Shown piece after piece: positions 20,694 to 29,481 of a stretch of DNA of 64,000 bases. The stretch spans positions 1,171,001 through 1,235,000 of the forward strand of contig NZ_CP045484.1 in assembly GCF_009729055.1 (NCBI RefSeq), written 5' to 3'. The notes under the pieces are model-generated. The model did not search any database. It saw nothing but the letters and a program-made list of their open reading frames with translations, and was not told the origin of the DNA. Position 1 is the stretch's first letter, and each line of letters starts with the position of its first letter. The DNA is from Sulfurisphaera ohwakuensis. Lineage in GTDB: Archaea > Thermoproteota > Thermoprotei_A > Sulfolobales > Sulfolobaceae. Made by a program: the position numbers and the translations under genes.

Positions 20694-22367
20694 TTAAATA
20701 CTATATTTATAGATACCAATGCCTTTCTTTACTCTAATCTCTTTACTACTTACAATGTTTTTAGGAAAATCAGAAGATGAGAATAACAACTCGCCACTAT
20801 GCCTAGATGTCAACTCAGTGTCAGAAAAAGCAACCAGAAGGAAAATTTTCTCCAAACCTATTACCAACCATTTATCACCCTTATCAACTTTAATCCTCCT
20901 TGAACATTTATTACTAAACTCCTTTCTAATTTTGATAAGAGTTCTATAATATTCAAGAATCTCTTTATCAATATTCCAACTCAACTTACTCTTTAAAAAC
21001 GCTTCATCAGACTGAGGATCAATTTCTTGCCCGTTTTCCCTTAATCTGCCTTCTCTAACACCCTTGATTAAATTAGGATCTGAAAAATCGGAAAAGAAAA
21101 GAAACGGATTTCTCTCATAATATTCCTCGCCCATAAAAATCATTGGTATGAAAGGAGAAAGGAGATATAATGCTGAAGCAATCATATAACTTTGTTTATC
21201 AACTAGAGTAGAAAGCCTATCACCATTACCCCTATTTCCTACTTGATCATGGTCTTGAATATAAACAACAAACTTACAAGCATTTAAGTTACCAACTGGG
21301 GCACCGTGAGTCTTCTTCCTAAAGTTAGAATACTTACCATCATATACAAATACATCTTTAAAAGCCTTGACTATATCATCTAAAGTCCCGAAATCAGAAT
21401 AATAACTGTTTCTCTCCCCAGTTAAATATGCGTGAACCGAATGATGGAAATCATCAACCCATTGGGCATCTATCTTATAACCACATTTATCATCAATGAT
21501 TTTAGGATCATTCAAATCACTTTCGGCAATAACAAACTTACCTAAAGAGTGAGAAAGCTCAGCAATATCTTGAAGAATATGTTTTGGAGAAAAATCATAA
21601 ATAGCATGAACAGCATCCAAACGCAAACCGTCAATATGAAAGACCTCAAACCAATATCTAACATTATCTAAAATAAACTTTCTTACCTCGTCACTATATG
21701 CATCGTCAAAGTTAAAAGTCAAACCCCACGGCGTTTTATACTTTTGTGAAAAGTAAGGACCTAAAAACATCATATAATTACCTTCTGGACCAACATGATT
21801 GTAGACAACATCTAGAATTACTGCCAGACCTCTCTGATGGGCCTCATCAATAAATTTCATAAAGGCATAAGGACCGCCATAGGTATTTTGAACCGCATAA
21901 AGATAAACACCATCATAACCCCAATCCTTTTTACCTGGAAATTGATGAACTGGCATAATTTCAATTGCAGTAACACCCAAGTCAACCAAATAATCAAGCT
22001 TCTCAACAGCTGAATAAAAGGTGCCTTCTTGAGTAAAAGTACCTATATGAAGCTCATAGATTATTAAATCCTCTGGCTTTATCTTAACTTCCCTACTCTT
22101 CCATTCATATTTGAGAGAAACCAACTGTGATCTACCATGAACACCATCTGGCTGATATCTACTTGCTGGATCTGGAATTTCACCTTTATCGATTATAAAA
22201 GAGTACTTATCCCCCTCCTTAGCATTCACTGTAATTCTGAAGTAACCCTTTTCATCCTTCTCCATATCATACTTCTCCTCATTAAGTCTTAAAGTTACTT
22301 TCTCTTGATAAGGAGCCCATAAAATAAACTCAACCTCATTTTCACTTAGAAAACTAGGTCCGAACAT
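20694..22367 (-). CDS. treZ: Maltooligosyl trehalose trehalohydrolase
   Basis: GH13 enzyme that cleaves trehalose from the end of maltooligosyl trehalose made by TreY. The 557-residue protein has an N-terminal beta domain ([15 protein letters not shown]), then the barrel with [27 protein letters not shown], the nucleophile region [11 protein letters not shown] (D251), the acid Glu in VIAESD (E282) and QDHDQVGN (D372/D374). The gene overlaps the upstream PAP2-like gene by 14 bp, which places trehalose synthesis in the same minus-strand run as the CARF-PIN gene. Confidence 0.97.
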   Translation of the reverse strand: MFGPSFLSENEVEFILWAPYQEKVTLRLNEEKYDMEKDEKGYFRITVNAKEGDKYSFIIDKGEIPDPASRYQPDGVHGRSQLVSLKYEWKSREVKIKPEDLIIYELHIGTFTQEGTFYSAVEKLDYLVDLGVTAIEIMPVHQFPGKKDWGYDGVYLYAVQNTYGGPYAFMKFIDEAHQRGLAVILDVVYNHVGPEGNYMMFLGPYFSQKYKTPWGLTFNFDDAYSDEVRKFILDNVRYWFEVFHIDGLRLDAVHAIYDFSPKHILQDIAELSHSLGKFVIAESDLNDPKIIDDKCGYKIDAQWVDDFHHSVHAYLTGERNSYYSDFGTLDDIVKAFKDVFVYDGKYSNFRKKTHGAPVGNLNACKFVVYIQDHDQVGNRGNGDRLSTLVDKQSYMIASALYLLSPFIPMIFMGEEYYERNPFLFFSDFSDPNLIKGVREGRLRENGQEIDPQSDEAFLKSKLSWNIDKEILEYYRTLIKIRKEFSNKCSRRIKVDKGDKWLVIGLEKIFLLVAFSDTELTSRHSGELLFSSSDFPKNIVSSKEIRVKKGIGIYKYSI

Positions 22368-22923
22368 AAAAGAAAGTATGAAACATAATATAAAACTCTA
22401 TATATGAAAGAGGACCGAAAATCCACGCTGAAATGACTTGAGATAGTGTATGTGCTTTCATTTTATATCTAACATAAGAGATTAAAATTCCAAAAAGATA
22501 TAGAAAAATAAAACTAAAACCTAATACAAAGACCAATAAGGATATACTGCCAACTGTGGTACTTACATGCACACTTATCTTAAATTTTAGAGTTACCACT
22601 AAGATTATTAGTGTATTTATTATATAAATTAAGAGAACATTAAACATAAAGTAATCATTAATTAAAAACAGTAAACCAATGACGTAAGAAATTAAGGCTA
22701 AAATCATTGGAATAATTCTTTCATTTCTTTTACTCACATAGATATCGCTAACAAAATTTAGCTCTTTCATTATAAGTACTATTAAGAAAGGTAATAGTGA
22801 GTAAAAAACAGTAACGACAAGTAAAGGGATGAGACCGAGATTAAGATAAAGAATAACAGAAAGAAATACTACAAAGGTAACAACAGAGGGGTGAAATATA
22901 GCAGATACCACATCACATTTCAT
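22354..22923 (-). CDS. PAP2-like integral membrane protein
   Basis: A 189-residue protein with about six membrane helices. The paired motifs KISVH (H119) and [12 protein letters not shown] (R152, H158) sit where the PSGH and SR-x5-H-x3-D motifs of lipid phosphatases (PAP2 superfamily) would be; the final Asp is replaced by Gln (Q162), so catalysis is uncertain. The frame can start at a TTG at 22938, but the ATG at 22923 overlaps the CARF-PIN stop by 11 bases (ATGAAATGTGA) and is preferred. It is sandwiched with overlaps between the CARF-PIN gene and treZ. A polyprenyl or lipid phosphate substrate is only a guess. Confidence 0.6.
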   Translation of the reverse strand: MKCDVVSAIFHPSVVTFVVFLSVILYLNLGLIPLLVVTVFYSLLPFLIVLIMKELNFVSDIYVSKRNERIIPMILALISYVIGLLFLINDYFMFNVLLIYIINTLIILVVTLKFKISVHVSTTVGSISLLVFVLGFSFIFLYLFGILISYVRYKMKAHTLSQVISAWIFGPLSYIEFYIMFHTFFYVRT

Positions 22924-24163
22924 ATAAAAACGCCTCAACCAAACTAATAAAATATGGATAATTATATTCTTTTTTCATATTAACTATTTTGATCTTCTCT
23001 TCACCATAAGCTTTTTCTCTTTTTATAACAGAATACACTTGACCATTTACACTTATATCAATATCACTAAAATACCTAAGGCATTCTACAAGATACTCTA
23101 TTGCTCCCTTACCTCTTTCCTTATCTTTTAATAAAATGACTCTTATTTTTTGTCTAGCTGAGTTATAAACACCAGTATCACCAGTAATAAGGATAACCTC
23201 TGGATAGTAAGACTTCAGTGTTAATGCCTCATTAATTAACCTAAGATCCGAACCACTGCTCTTTTCATTAGGAACCCATTTATGTATTCTTTTATAACTA
23301 TCCATTCCAAGATTAGCTAAATATAATTTGACATCATTCTTTTGAGTAGTCTTTAACATATTATCTAACTCATAATAAGTTGAGGAAGAAGGCAATACTT
23401 TGCCCTTAGTTAACCATCCTACTCTATCACCCAAATTGATATAAACATTAGTATCAGCTAAGAATTTAGTATCCCTATCCATAGCCCATCTTTTAATCTC
23501 ATCCTCTTGTTTAAACCTTAAAAAACCAGAACGTAAAAGGCAAGTTTCCATAGCATTTTTATCGTATAATGTTTCATCGATATCAACACCATTTTTACTT
23601 ATAGTGATGCCGGTTGAAATATCACCCTTAACCTCAAGTTCAACCTTATCAGAAAGAAGTAAGTATAAATTTAATAGTGCCCTTAAACCGTCAATAGTTA
23701 TCTTAGCCTCTTTATCTCCAGTAACAGTCTTTGGAGGATCAAAATTAATAATTTCGCCACTCCTTACATTATAAACTACTAAGTCATGAAAAGGCACATA
23801 TCCAAAAACTCTATAACCTTCGCTCTCTTCTTTTAAATACACATACCTTATCTCCTGAGAATTAGAGTACACATATGTAGCCAACGCCATATATTTTCTC
23901 CCAGGAGTAATGTCAATAACATCCATTTTAATACTAGAAAGCTTATCCTTCCATTCCTTTATACCTTCTCCCATAACCTCTACAGAAACACTTGAATTTA
24001 TTCCAAACAGTTTAAGAATATCGGATATTTTAGTGTAATCCCTCTCCGGTTTATCTTCTGAAAGAATTAATATTTTATATGGCTTTATACCAGTAAATAC
24101 TTCAGTTAAAATGGCATTAGTTGTTGTAACAAGCTTATTAGATCCCAAAGTTCCAAGAATCAT
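22913..24163 (-). CDS. CARF-PIN fusion protein, probable cyclic-oligoadenylate-activated nuclease
   Basis: A 416-residue protein with two recognisable halves. The N-terminus is a CARF-like Rossmann domain: GTLGSNK at residues 4-10, then DITPGRKYMAL with R89 and K90, matching the ligand-binding D-x-T-x-G-R-K-x-M pattern of CRISPR-associated cOA sensors. A linker region (about 140-230) follows. Residues 233 to about 350 look like a PIN nuclease with all four acidic positions present: D237 in FLADTNVYINLG, E265 in TYYELDNML, D306 in SGSDLRLINEAL and D329 in LITGDTGVYNSAR. I infer an RNase switched by cyclic oligoadenylate. It is divergent from the metallopeptidase and overlaps the PAP2-like gene. 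CARF-PIN fusions have been noted in comparative genomics, but I know of no mechanism. Confidence 0.75.
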   Translation of the reverse strand: MILGTLGSNKLVTTTNAILTEVFTGIKPYKILILSEDKPERDYTKISDILKLFGINSSVSVEVMGEGIKEWKDKLSSIKMDVIDITPGRKYMALATYVYSNSQEIRYVYLKEESEGYRVFGYVPFHDLVVYNVRSGEIINFDPPKTVTGDKEAKITIDGLRALLNLYLLLSDKVELEVKGDISTGITISKNGVDIDETLYDKNAMETCLLRSGFLRFKQEDEIKRWAMDRDTKFLADTNVYINLGDRVGWLTKGKVLPSSSTYYELDNMLKTTQKNDVKLYLANLGMDSYKRIHKWVPNEKSSGSDLRLINEALTLKSYYPEVILITGDTGVYNSARQKIRVILLKDKERGKGAIEYLVECLRYFSDIDISVNGQVYSVIKREKAYGEEKIKIVNMKKEYNYPYFISLVEAFLYEM

Positions 24164-24180
24164 GTATATAACATATGAAG

Positions 24181-24186
24181 GGAGGT
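24181..24186 (+). promoter_or_regulatory. Shine-Dalgarno sequence deciding the metallopeptidase start
   Basis: GGAGGT ends nine bases before the ATG at 24196, and supports that start over the upstream in-frame ATG at 24175. Confidence 0.65.
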
Positions 24187-24195
24187 ATAAATATA

Positions 24196-24570
24196 ATGAA
24201 ATTTCAGTATGCAGATGATGTTAAAGAACTTGCAAAAATTGTTAATGAAAAATTTGACTTAAAATTAAATTTAGAAAGAATTGCCTTTATAAGAAGTCAA
24301 GGGTCAAGAAGTAAAGCAATAGCGAGAACATTAATGCTTCCCTCACAATGGAGATTTATCTTATCGCCATCAATACTTTATATAGTGGAAGTAATCTCAG
24401 AAAAGTATGATAATTTGACTTGTGAAGAAAAAGTTTACGTTATTCTCCACGAATTGACACACATACCAAACTCAATGAAAGGAGGACTAAGAAACCATAA
24501 TCACCCCCATTTCAGAAAAATAAAGAAACCACCCTATAAAGAACTTAAAGAAATATGCAAACATATTTAA
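24196..24570 (+). CDS. Small HEXXH metallopeptidase (phage-metallopeptidase type)
   Basis: A 124-residue protein with a zinc-protease motif, LHELTHIPNSMKGGLRNH: HELTH supplies two histidines and the catalytic Glu, and GGLRNHNHPHF supplies a plausible third ligand. This HELxHIP…GGLxxH layout resembles the putative phage metallopeptidase family. No signal peptide or membrane helix, so it should act in the cytoplasm. It is divergent from the CARF-PIN gene with 32 bp between starts, so the two may share a control region, and it is 25 bp upstream of mtnA. The substrate is unknown. Confidence 0.7.
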   Translation: MKFQYADDVKELAKIVNEKFDLKLNLERIAFIRSQGSRSKAIARTLMLPSQWRFILSPSILYIVEVISEKYDNLTCEEKVYVILHELTHIPNSMKGGLRNHNHPHFRKIKKPPYKELKEICKHI

Positions 24571-24595
24571 TTTCCCTTGAAGAAAAATAAAAACG

Positions 24596-25684
24596 ATGGT
24601 AACGCTAGAAGAACTAAAAGCAGTCTTTAAGCCAAAATTAAAACCAATAATTTGGAGAGAAGATAGTTTAGATTTACTAGACCAATCAGCCTTGCCGTTT
24701 CAGACGACATACATTACAGTAAAAACACCAGAAGAAGTTGCAAAAGCAATAAAGCTAATGCAAGTGAGAGGAGCACCGGCAATAGGAATAACAGCAGGTT
24801 ATGGTATGGTTTTAGCATTGATATCAACAAAACCAAATACATTAAATGAAGCAATAGAAGAACTAGTTAAAGCAAAACAAATAATGGATCATGCAAGACC
24901 AACAGCAGTAAACCTTTCTTGGGCCACCTCAAGAATGCTTAACTTTGCAAAAAAGAAAATCGAAGAAGGGGAAGTAAAAAACGTAAGCGAACTTATCCAA
25001 TTAATGAAAGAAGAAGCAAACAGAATTTATGAAGAAGAACTTGAAGCAGAACTAAAAATAGGTATGTACGGATTAGAAAAAATTAGTGATGGGGATACGA
25101 TATTAACCCAATGTAACGCTGGTGGATTAGCAACTGGAACAGGCTTAGGAACTGCACTAGCACCAATAAAATTAGCCCACTACCTAGGAATGAAAGTCTC
25201 AGTAATAGCACCAGAAACCAGACCTTGGCTACAAGGAAGTAGGCTAACAGTTTATGAGCTAATGGCAGAAGGAATACCAGTAACATTAATCACAGACACT
25301 GCAGTAGGATTAGTAATGTATAAAAACATGGTAAATAGTGTGATGGTTGGTGCAGATAGGATATTAAAAGATGGGCATGTATTCAATAAAATTGGAACAT
25401 TTAAAGAGGCTGTAATTTCCCACGAGTTAGGAATACCATTTTATGCCTTAGCCCCTTCATCATCCTTCGATTTAAAAAGCAAAGTAGATGAAATAAAAAT
25501 AGAAGAGAGAGACCCAAATGAGGTGAGAACAATTAGAGGAATTCCTATAGTCCCAGAAAACGTAAAAGTATACAACCCAGTATTTGACGTCACACCACCA
25601 AAGTATATAACAGCACTAATAACTGAAAAAGGAGTAATTTACCCACCATTCGAAAAGAACATACCAAAAATAATAGGTCTATAA
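24596..25684 (+). CDS. mtnA: S-methyl-5-thioribose-1-phosphate isomerase
   Basis: Methionine-salvage enzyme that converts methylthioribose 1-phosphate to methylthioribulose 1-phosphate; related to eIF2B alpha/beta/delta. Family motifs: RGAPAIGI (58-65), [11 protein letters not shown] with the catalytic Cys at 173, [12 protein letters not shown], and GADRI with the catalytic Asp at 254, followed by NKIGT. The 362 residues fit MtnA better than the shorter ribose-1,5-bisphosphate isomerases of the same superfamily, though the two are easily confused. The ATG at 24596 follows the metallopeptidase stop by 25 bp. Confidence 0.88.
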   Translation: MVTLEELKAVFKPKLKPIIWREDSLDLLDQSALPFQTTYITVKTPEEVAKAIKLMQVRGAPAIGITAGYGMVLALISTKPNTLNEAIEELVKAKQIMDHARPTAVNLSWATSRMLNFAKKKIEEGEVKNVSELIQLMKEEANRIYEEELEAELKIGMYGLEKISDGDTILTQCNAGGLATGTGLGTALAPIKLAHYLGMKVSVIAPETRPWLQGSRLTVYELMAEGIPVTLITDTAVGLVMYKNMVNSVMVGADRILKDGHVFNKIGTFKEAVISHELGIPFYALAPSSSFDLKSKVDEIKIEERDPNEVRTIRGIPIVPENVKVYNPVFDVTPPKYITALITEKGVIYPPFEKNIPKIIGL

Positions 25685-25716
25685 AAATTTATTTTGCTCC
25701 CATCTCTATTCTTTTT

Positions 25717-26271
25717 ATGGTAAAATTAATAGCAACACTTGGTACTTCACCTGGAGGAATTTTCGAAACATACACAAATCTCATTAACGGTACATATGAG
25801 AGTGAAAACCCGAGTAAAATTGAAATTCAGGATATTTATATAATCAGAACAAAAGACAAAGAGGTTGAGTTAGCATGGAAATTAGTTAAAGCACTCTTCA
25901 TTTGTATGAAAGTACCGGCACAAATAGCTGATATACCCGTATCTATAAACGACATAACAAGTAAAGAGGATTATGAAATTTTTAAGAAAGAAATCTTTCA
26001 AAGAATAAGTAAAGGAGACTTCATTGACTTTACTGGAGGAAGAAAAGCAATGTCAGTAGCTGCGGCAATAGGGGCAGTAAAAAAAGAAGCCTATTTAGTC
26101 ACTACAATAATACCGCAACAAGAATATAATAGAATACAACAACAGATTAAAGAATTAAAAGATAGAGAAAAAGAAATTAATGATGCGATATCCACGGGGT
26201 CTTGTGAAAATATAGGAGAAGAGTTGAAAAAACTAATAATACATGGAGCAAAAACAATTTTGTTAACTTAA
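25717..26271 (+). CDS. crn1: CARF-domain ring nuclease, Crn1 family
   Basis: Probable ring nuclease that degrades cyclic tetra-adenylate and so switches off type III CRISPR ancillary nucleases. The 184-residue product closely resembles the S. solfataricus ring nuclease Sso2081 as I remember it: VKLIATLGTSPGG with the key Ser at 11, DFTGGRKAMSVAAA with R109 and K110, then IIPQQEYNRI and a helical C-terminus. It contains only the CARF domain, with no nuclease effector domain attached. It starts 32 bp after mtnA and its last nine bases overlap the convergent htrA gene. It lies 1.5 kb from the CARF-PIN gene; no CRISPR array or cas operon is visible. Confidence 0.85.
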   Translation: MVKLIATLGTSPGGIFETYTNLINGTYESENPSKIEIQDIYIIRTKDKEVELAWKLVKALFICMKVPAQIADIPVSINDITSKEDYEIFKKEIFQRISKGDFIDFTGGRKAMSVAAAIGAVKKEAYLVTTIIPQQEYNRIQQQIKELKDREKEINDAISTGSCENIGEELKKLIIHGAKTILLT

Positions 26272-27159
26272 AGCTACTGGAGCTACTTTTATAGAGATCT
26301 TATCCTTACCTCTTAAAATTTTCATCTCAATTTCCTCTAATCCTGTCTCATCTATGCTAGCAACCAAATCTAGTTGAGACTCAATCTTTTTGCCATTAAC
26401 TTCAGTGATTATATCACCTCTCCTAATCCCAGCATCATATGCCGGACTATCCTCGTCAACAGCAACAACCAAAACACCAGCATCTGAGGATAAATTAAAA
26501 TAAGTACTTATAGCCTTATTTAATTTAATGACTCTGATCCCCAAATAAGGTCTAACATATTTACCATTATTTCTTTCTACGTTCTTTAGAAAGCTAAGAA
26601 CAAGCTTTGAAGGAATAGCAAACCCTATTCCTTGAGCATAAGGAATCATAGCAGTAACGACACCAACAACCTCGCCCTTAGTATTTATTAGAGGACCACC
26701 ACTATTTCCTGGGTTAACTGCAGCGTCAGTTTGCAAAACGTAAAGAGGGTTGCCTAAAGGAGATTGTATAGTCCTATCAATACTACTTATTATTCCCAAG
26801 GTTACACTATCTAAACCTAAAGGACTACCAATAGCTAAAACACCTTCACCAACCTTAACCTTCTCAGAAAATTTCAAAGCCTTTAAATTAAGATTAGTAT
26901 AAAGAAGAGCAAGATCATTAAAAGGATTTATAGCTATCACATCAGCCTCACTACTAAAACCGTCCTTGCTAACAACTACAATATTTCTTGAATTCTGAAT
27001 AACGTGATAAGAAGTAATTACAAAACCATTACCAACACTAAACCCAGAACCTAATCCTTCAGCTACAGATGGCATTAAAAACTCATCAAGTGTTAATTGT
27101 TTAGTTAAAATAGTTACAACTGACTTAGACACGTCTTCAACGATTGAAGAATAATCCAT
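26263..27159 (-). CDS. HtrA/DegP-like serine protease with PDZ domain
   Basis: Trypsin-fold protease of family S1C for protein quality control. The catalytic triad is complete: H52 in TSYHVIQ, D82 in NDLALLY and S153 in VNPGNSGGPL. A single PDZ domain follows (about 205-295; PYLGIRVIKLNK, DAGIRRGDIITEVNGKKI). The 298-residue protein shows no signal peptide or membrane helix, so it is probably cytoplasmic, unlike bacterial DegP. It is the end gene of a minus-strand pair with the unknown gene at 27181 (21 bp gap). Confidence 0.92.
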   Translation of the reverse strand: MDYSSIVEDVSKSVVTILTKQLTLDEFLMPSVAEGLGSGFSVGNGFVITSYHVIQNSRNIVVVSKDGFSSEADVIAINPFNDLALLYTNLNLKALKFSEKVKVGEGVLAIGSPLGLDSVTLGIISSIDRTIQSPLGNPLYVLQTDAAVNPGNSGGPLINTKGEVVGVVTAMIPYAQGIGFAIPSKLVLSFLKNVERNNGKYVRPYLGIRVIKLNKAISTYFNLSSDAGVLVVAVDEDSPAYDAGIRRGDIITEVNGKKIESQLDLVASIDETGLEEIEMKILRGKDKISIKVAPVALS

Positions 27160-27180
27160 AATTAAAACTCATCCATAAAC

Positions 27181-27888
27181 TTAAAAATATACATTAGATC
27201 CCTTTATAACGACTTTTCTTGCTGAAAAATTTTCCTCAACCTTCTTAATAATGGAAATAACATCAATAGTTGGGTTATAAATCTCATACCTATTCTTTAA
27301 AAACTTAGTTGAAAAATAGGATAAAATCTCTAAACTAGGAGGAGAAATAACATTTCCGTCAATAAAAACTCTCTCTTTTAGAAAAGACACAACACCCCTA
27401 TTAATAAAATAACCAACATACTTTAACAAATCGCAATTACCTACAATTAAAGGCCTAAACAGATCTTGTAAATACATGAGCAGAGTAATAAGACCAGCTT
27501 CCCCACAAGATAAGTTATAAACTAAGTTATTCACAACAACCCATTCATTTTTCTTAATAACCCTCAACTCCCTAACAGAAGTGTGATTAATAATAAATGA
27601 AAGTAAATCTAAGTCTTCACCGTAAAAAATTACTTTCCTCTTACCTAAAGAATTCGCAATCATAATTATCTTCTCAAAATTCTCTATTAAAAAATCTTGA
27701 GAAGAATAGGCAATAAAATTATTAAAAACAAAGTATTTAGGATAAAGATACAAAGTACCAATAACTTTTTTCATCTTTTCCAGAAGCTCTTCCTTTGGAA
27801 TCACATCCCTGCAGATAATCTTACTTTTGCCCAAATCAACCTCAAACTCCCTAATCCTAACATTATACTTCTTTAAAAGATCCTCCAC
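27181..27888 (-). CDS. Hypothetical protein upstream of the HtrA gene
   Basis: A 235-residue soluble protein with alternating hydrophobic strands and charged helices (RKVIFYGEDLDLLSFII, LRVIKKNEWVVVNNLVYNL). No membrane segment or catalytic motif that I recognise. It precedes the HtrA-like gene by 21 bp on the same strand, so the two probably form an operon and may be functionally linked. No function is proposed. Confidence 0.6.
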   Translation of the reverse strand: MEDLLKKYNVRIREFEVDLGKSKIICRDVIPKEELLEKMKKVIGTLYLYPKYFVFNNFIAYSSQDFLIENFEKIIMIANSLGKRKVIFYGEDLDLLSFIINHTSVRELRVIKKNEWVVVNNLVYNLSCGEAGLITLLMYLQDLFRPLIVGNCDLLKYVGYFINRGVVSFLKERVFIDGNVISPPSLEILSYFSTKFLKNRYEIYNPTIDVISIIKKVEENFSARKVVIKGSNVYF

Positions 27889-27985
27889 ATTATATTTATA
27901 TACATTTTCACTTTAAAATAATTCCTTCATTAAAGCCAGTTTTATATTAGAAAATTTTAAAATCACAAAATACTCAACTGAAGAT

Positions 27986-29062
27986 ATGTCCGAAGAAGCA
28001 GAGCTTATTATCCAATCAGCAAATGAACTCTCAAAACAGCTAGACTCTACAAGTGAAGAACAAGGAATATTCCCAAGAAAAAACCTTGAATTATTAGCGC
28101 AACAAGGATTCATGGGAATATTAATACCGAAACCTTACGGTTTAGAATTACCAGCAAAAACATTCGTAGATGTAGTAAAAACCATAGCAAAAGCCTCGCC
28201 ATCAACAGCGTGGCTATATGCAACACACGTAGCTTCAACAATAGCATTACATGTATTTGCAAACCAGCAAGTTAAAGACAAATACATGAAAGACTTAATT
28301 GAAGGAAAATTACTAATCGGAGCTGCTGGAACGGAAAGTGTAGGAGGAGCAATAAACGCAGTATTAAATACTACAGCAGAATTAAAGGGAGATAAATACG
28401 TAATAAACGGTTCAAAAACATTCATAACTGGTGCTGGAGAACTGGACTTATACTTACTGATCTCAAAAATACAAGGGCAACAAAAACCCGGGGTATTCTT
28501 ACTTGAGAAAAACCAAGTAAAGAGCGGACAAAAATTCACGTCATTAGGAATGAAAGGAATATCTTGGGGAGAATTGATAATTGAAAATGCAGAAGTACCA
28601 AAGGATTATATGATAATTGATGATGCAGTAAAATTCTTAGGAGTATTAGGAAGAATAGGAATGTTAGGAGTATCAGCAATAGCTTATGGTTTAGCAGAAG
28701 GAGCGTTTGAAGAAGCCTTGAATCATGTGAAAAACAGAAAACTCGGACAAAATACTCTAGCTTCATTTGAAGGGGTACAAATATACTTAGCAGAAATGGC
28801 AGCAAAAGTTGAAGCACTAAAACAAATGGTTTATCAGGCTGCAGAGCAGTCCACATCACTCCCAGCAGTATTAAAAGCAAGAATATTTAACACAGAAACA
28901 GCACTAGAAGTTATCGATAAAGCACTGAGAATAACAGGAGGACACGGATTTAGTAATGCATTAAAAATAGAAAAATATTATAGAGATGTTAGGGCAACAA
29001 TGTTACACTTCCAAACATTAGAATTATCAAAGAAAGTATTAGGAGGGTTGCTGATAGCATAA
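27986..29062 (+). CDS. Acyl-CoA dehydrogenase family protein
   Basis: Flavoprotein of the acyl-CoA dehydrogenase fold, 358 residues. The N-terminal helical domain (QGFMGILIPKPYGLELPAKTF), middle beta domain (VINGSKTFITGAGELDLYLLIS, GMKGISWGELIIENAEVPKDY) and C-terminal helical domain (ALRITGGHGFSNALKIEKYYRDVR) are all clear. The usual catalytic Glu just after the RD-x-R segment is not obvious (TMLHFQTLELS), so the substrate and reaction are uncertain; it may be a flavin-dependent monooxygenase-like branch. The stop overlaps the next gene's ATG by one base. Confidence 0.85.
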   Translation: MSEEAELIIQSANELSKQLDSTSEEQGIFPRKNLELLAQQGFMGILIPKPYGLELPAKTFVDVVKTIAKASPSTAWLYATHVASTIALHVFANQQVKDKYMKDLIEGKLLIGAAGTESVGGAINAVLNTTAELKGDKYVINGSKTFITGAGELDLYLLISKIQGQQKPGVFLLEKNQVKSGQKFTSLGMKGISWGELIIENAEVPKDYMIIDDAVKFLGVLGRIGMLGVSAIAYGLAEGAFEEALNHVKNRKLGQNTLASFEGVQIYLAEMAAKVEALKQMVYQAAEQSTSLPAVLKARIFNTETALEVIDKALRITGGHGFSNALKIEKYYRDVRATMLHFQTLELSKKVLGGLLIA

Positions 29063-29481
29063 TGCCAATACGAGACGAAAAAACATATGCAAGAATGAGT
29101 TTAAACGACTTCTTAATTTCTTATGAAAGACTCAAAAAAGGAGATTTAAGGCTATCGGCATTTAGAGCCTATAAGGCAGAAAGAAGAATGTTACAATCAC
29201 TAGCAATGAAACATGACTTACATAGAAAAGATACAAAATGTGCAGTACCGAAAAAAGAAATGCTAAAAGTTGCAAAAGAACTAGAGGAGAAATATAGTGG
29301 CATTTATCAAATGACACAAAAAGCCCTAAAACTCTTTGATCAATGGAAAAATGAAAACGTAGACGAAAAAGACATAAGAGAACTACTATTTTTACTTAAC
29401 TACGATTGGATAAAAGAACATCTAGCAGATAAAGAATTAGATAAAATAAAAAATATTCAGAAAGAGTTAGGTAACGGCTAG
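29062..29481 (+). CDS. Helical protein, possible PaREP1/HEPN-like
   Basis: A 139-residue all-helical soluble protein. The segment FLISYERLKKGDLRLSAFRAYKAERRMLQSL resembles the repeated helix pair of PaREP1 or HEPN-type proteins, but the match is loose. It is translationally coupled to the acyl-CoA dehydrogenase gene (TAATG) and its last 15 bases overlap the convergent ATPase gene. Function unknown. Confidence 0.55.
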   Translation: MPIRDEKTYARMSLNDFLISYERLKKGDLRLSAFRAYKAERRMLQSLAMKHDLHRKDTKCAVPKKEMLKVAKELEEKYSGIYQMTQKALKLFDQWKNENVDEKDIRELLFLLNYDWIKEHLADKELDKIKNIQKELGNG

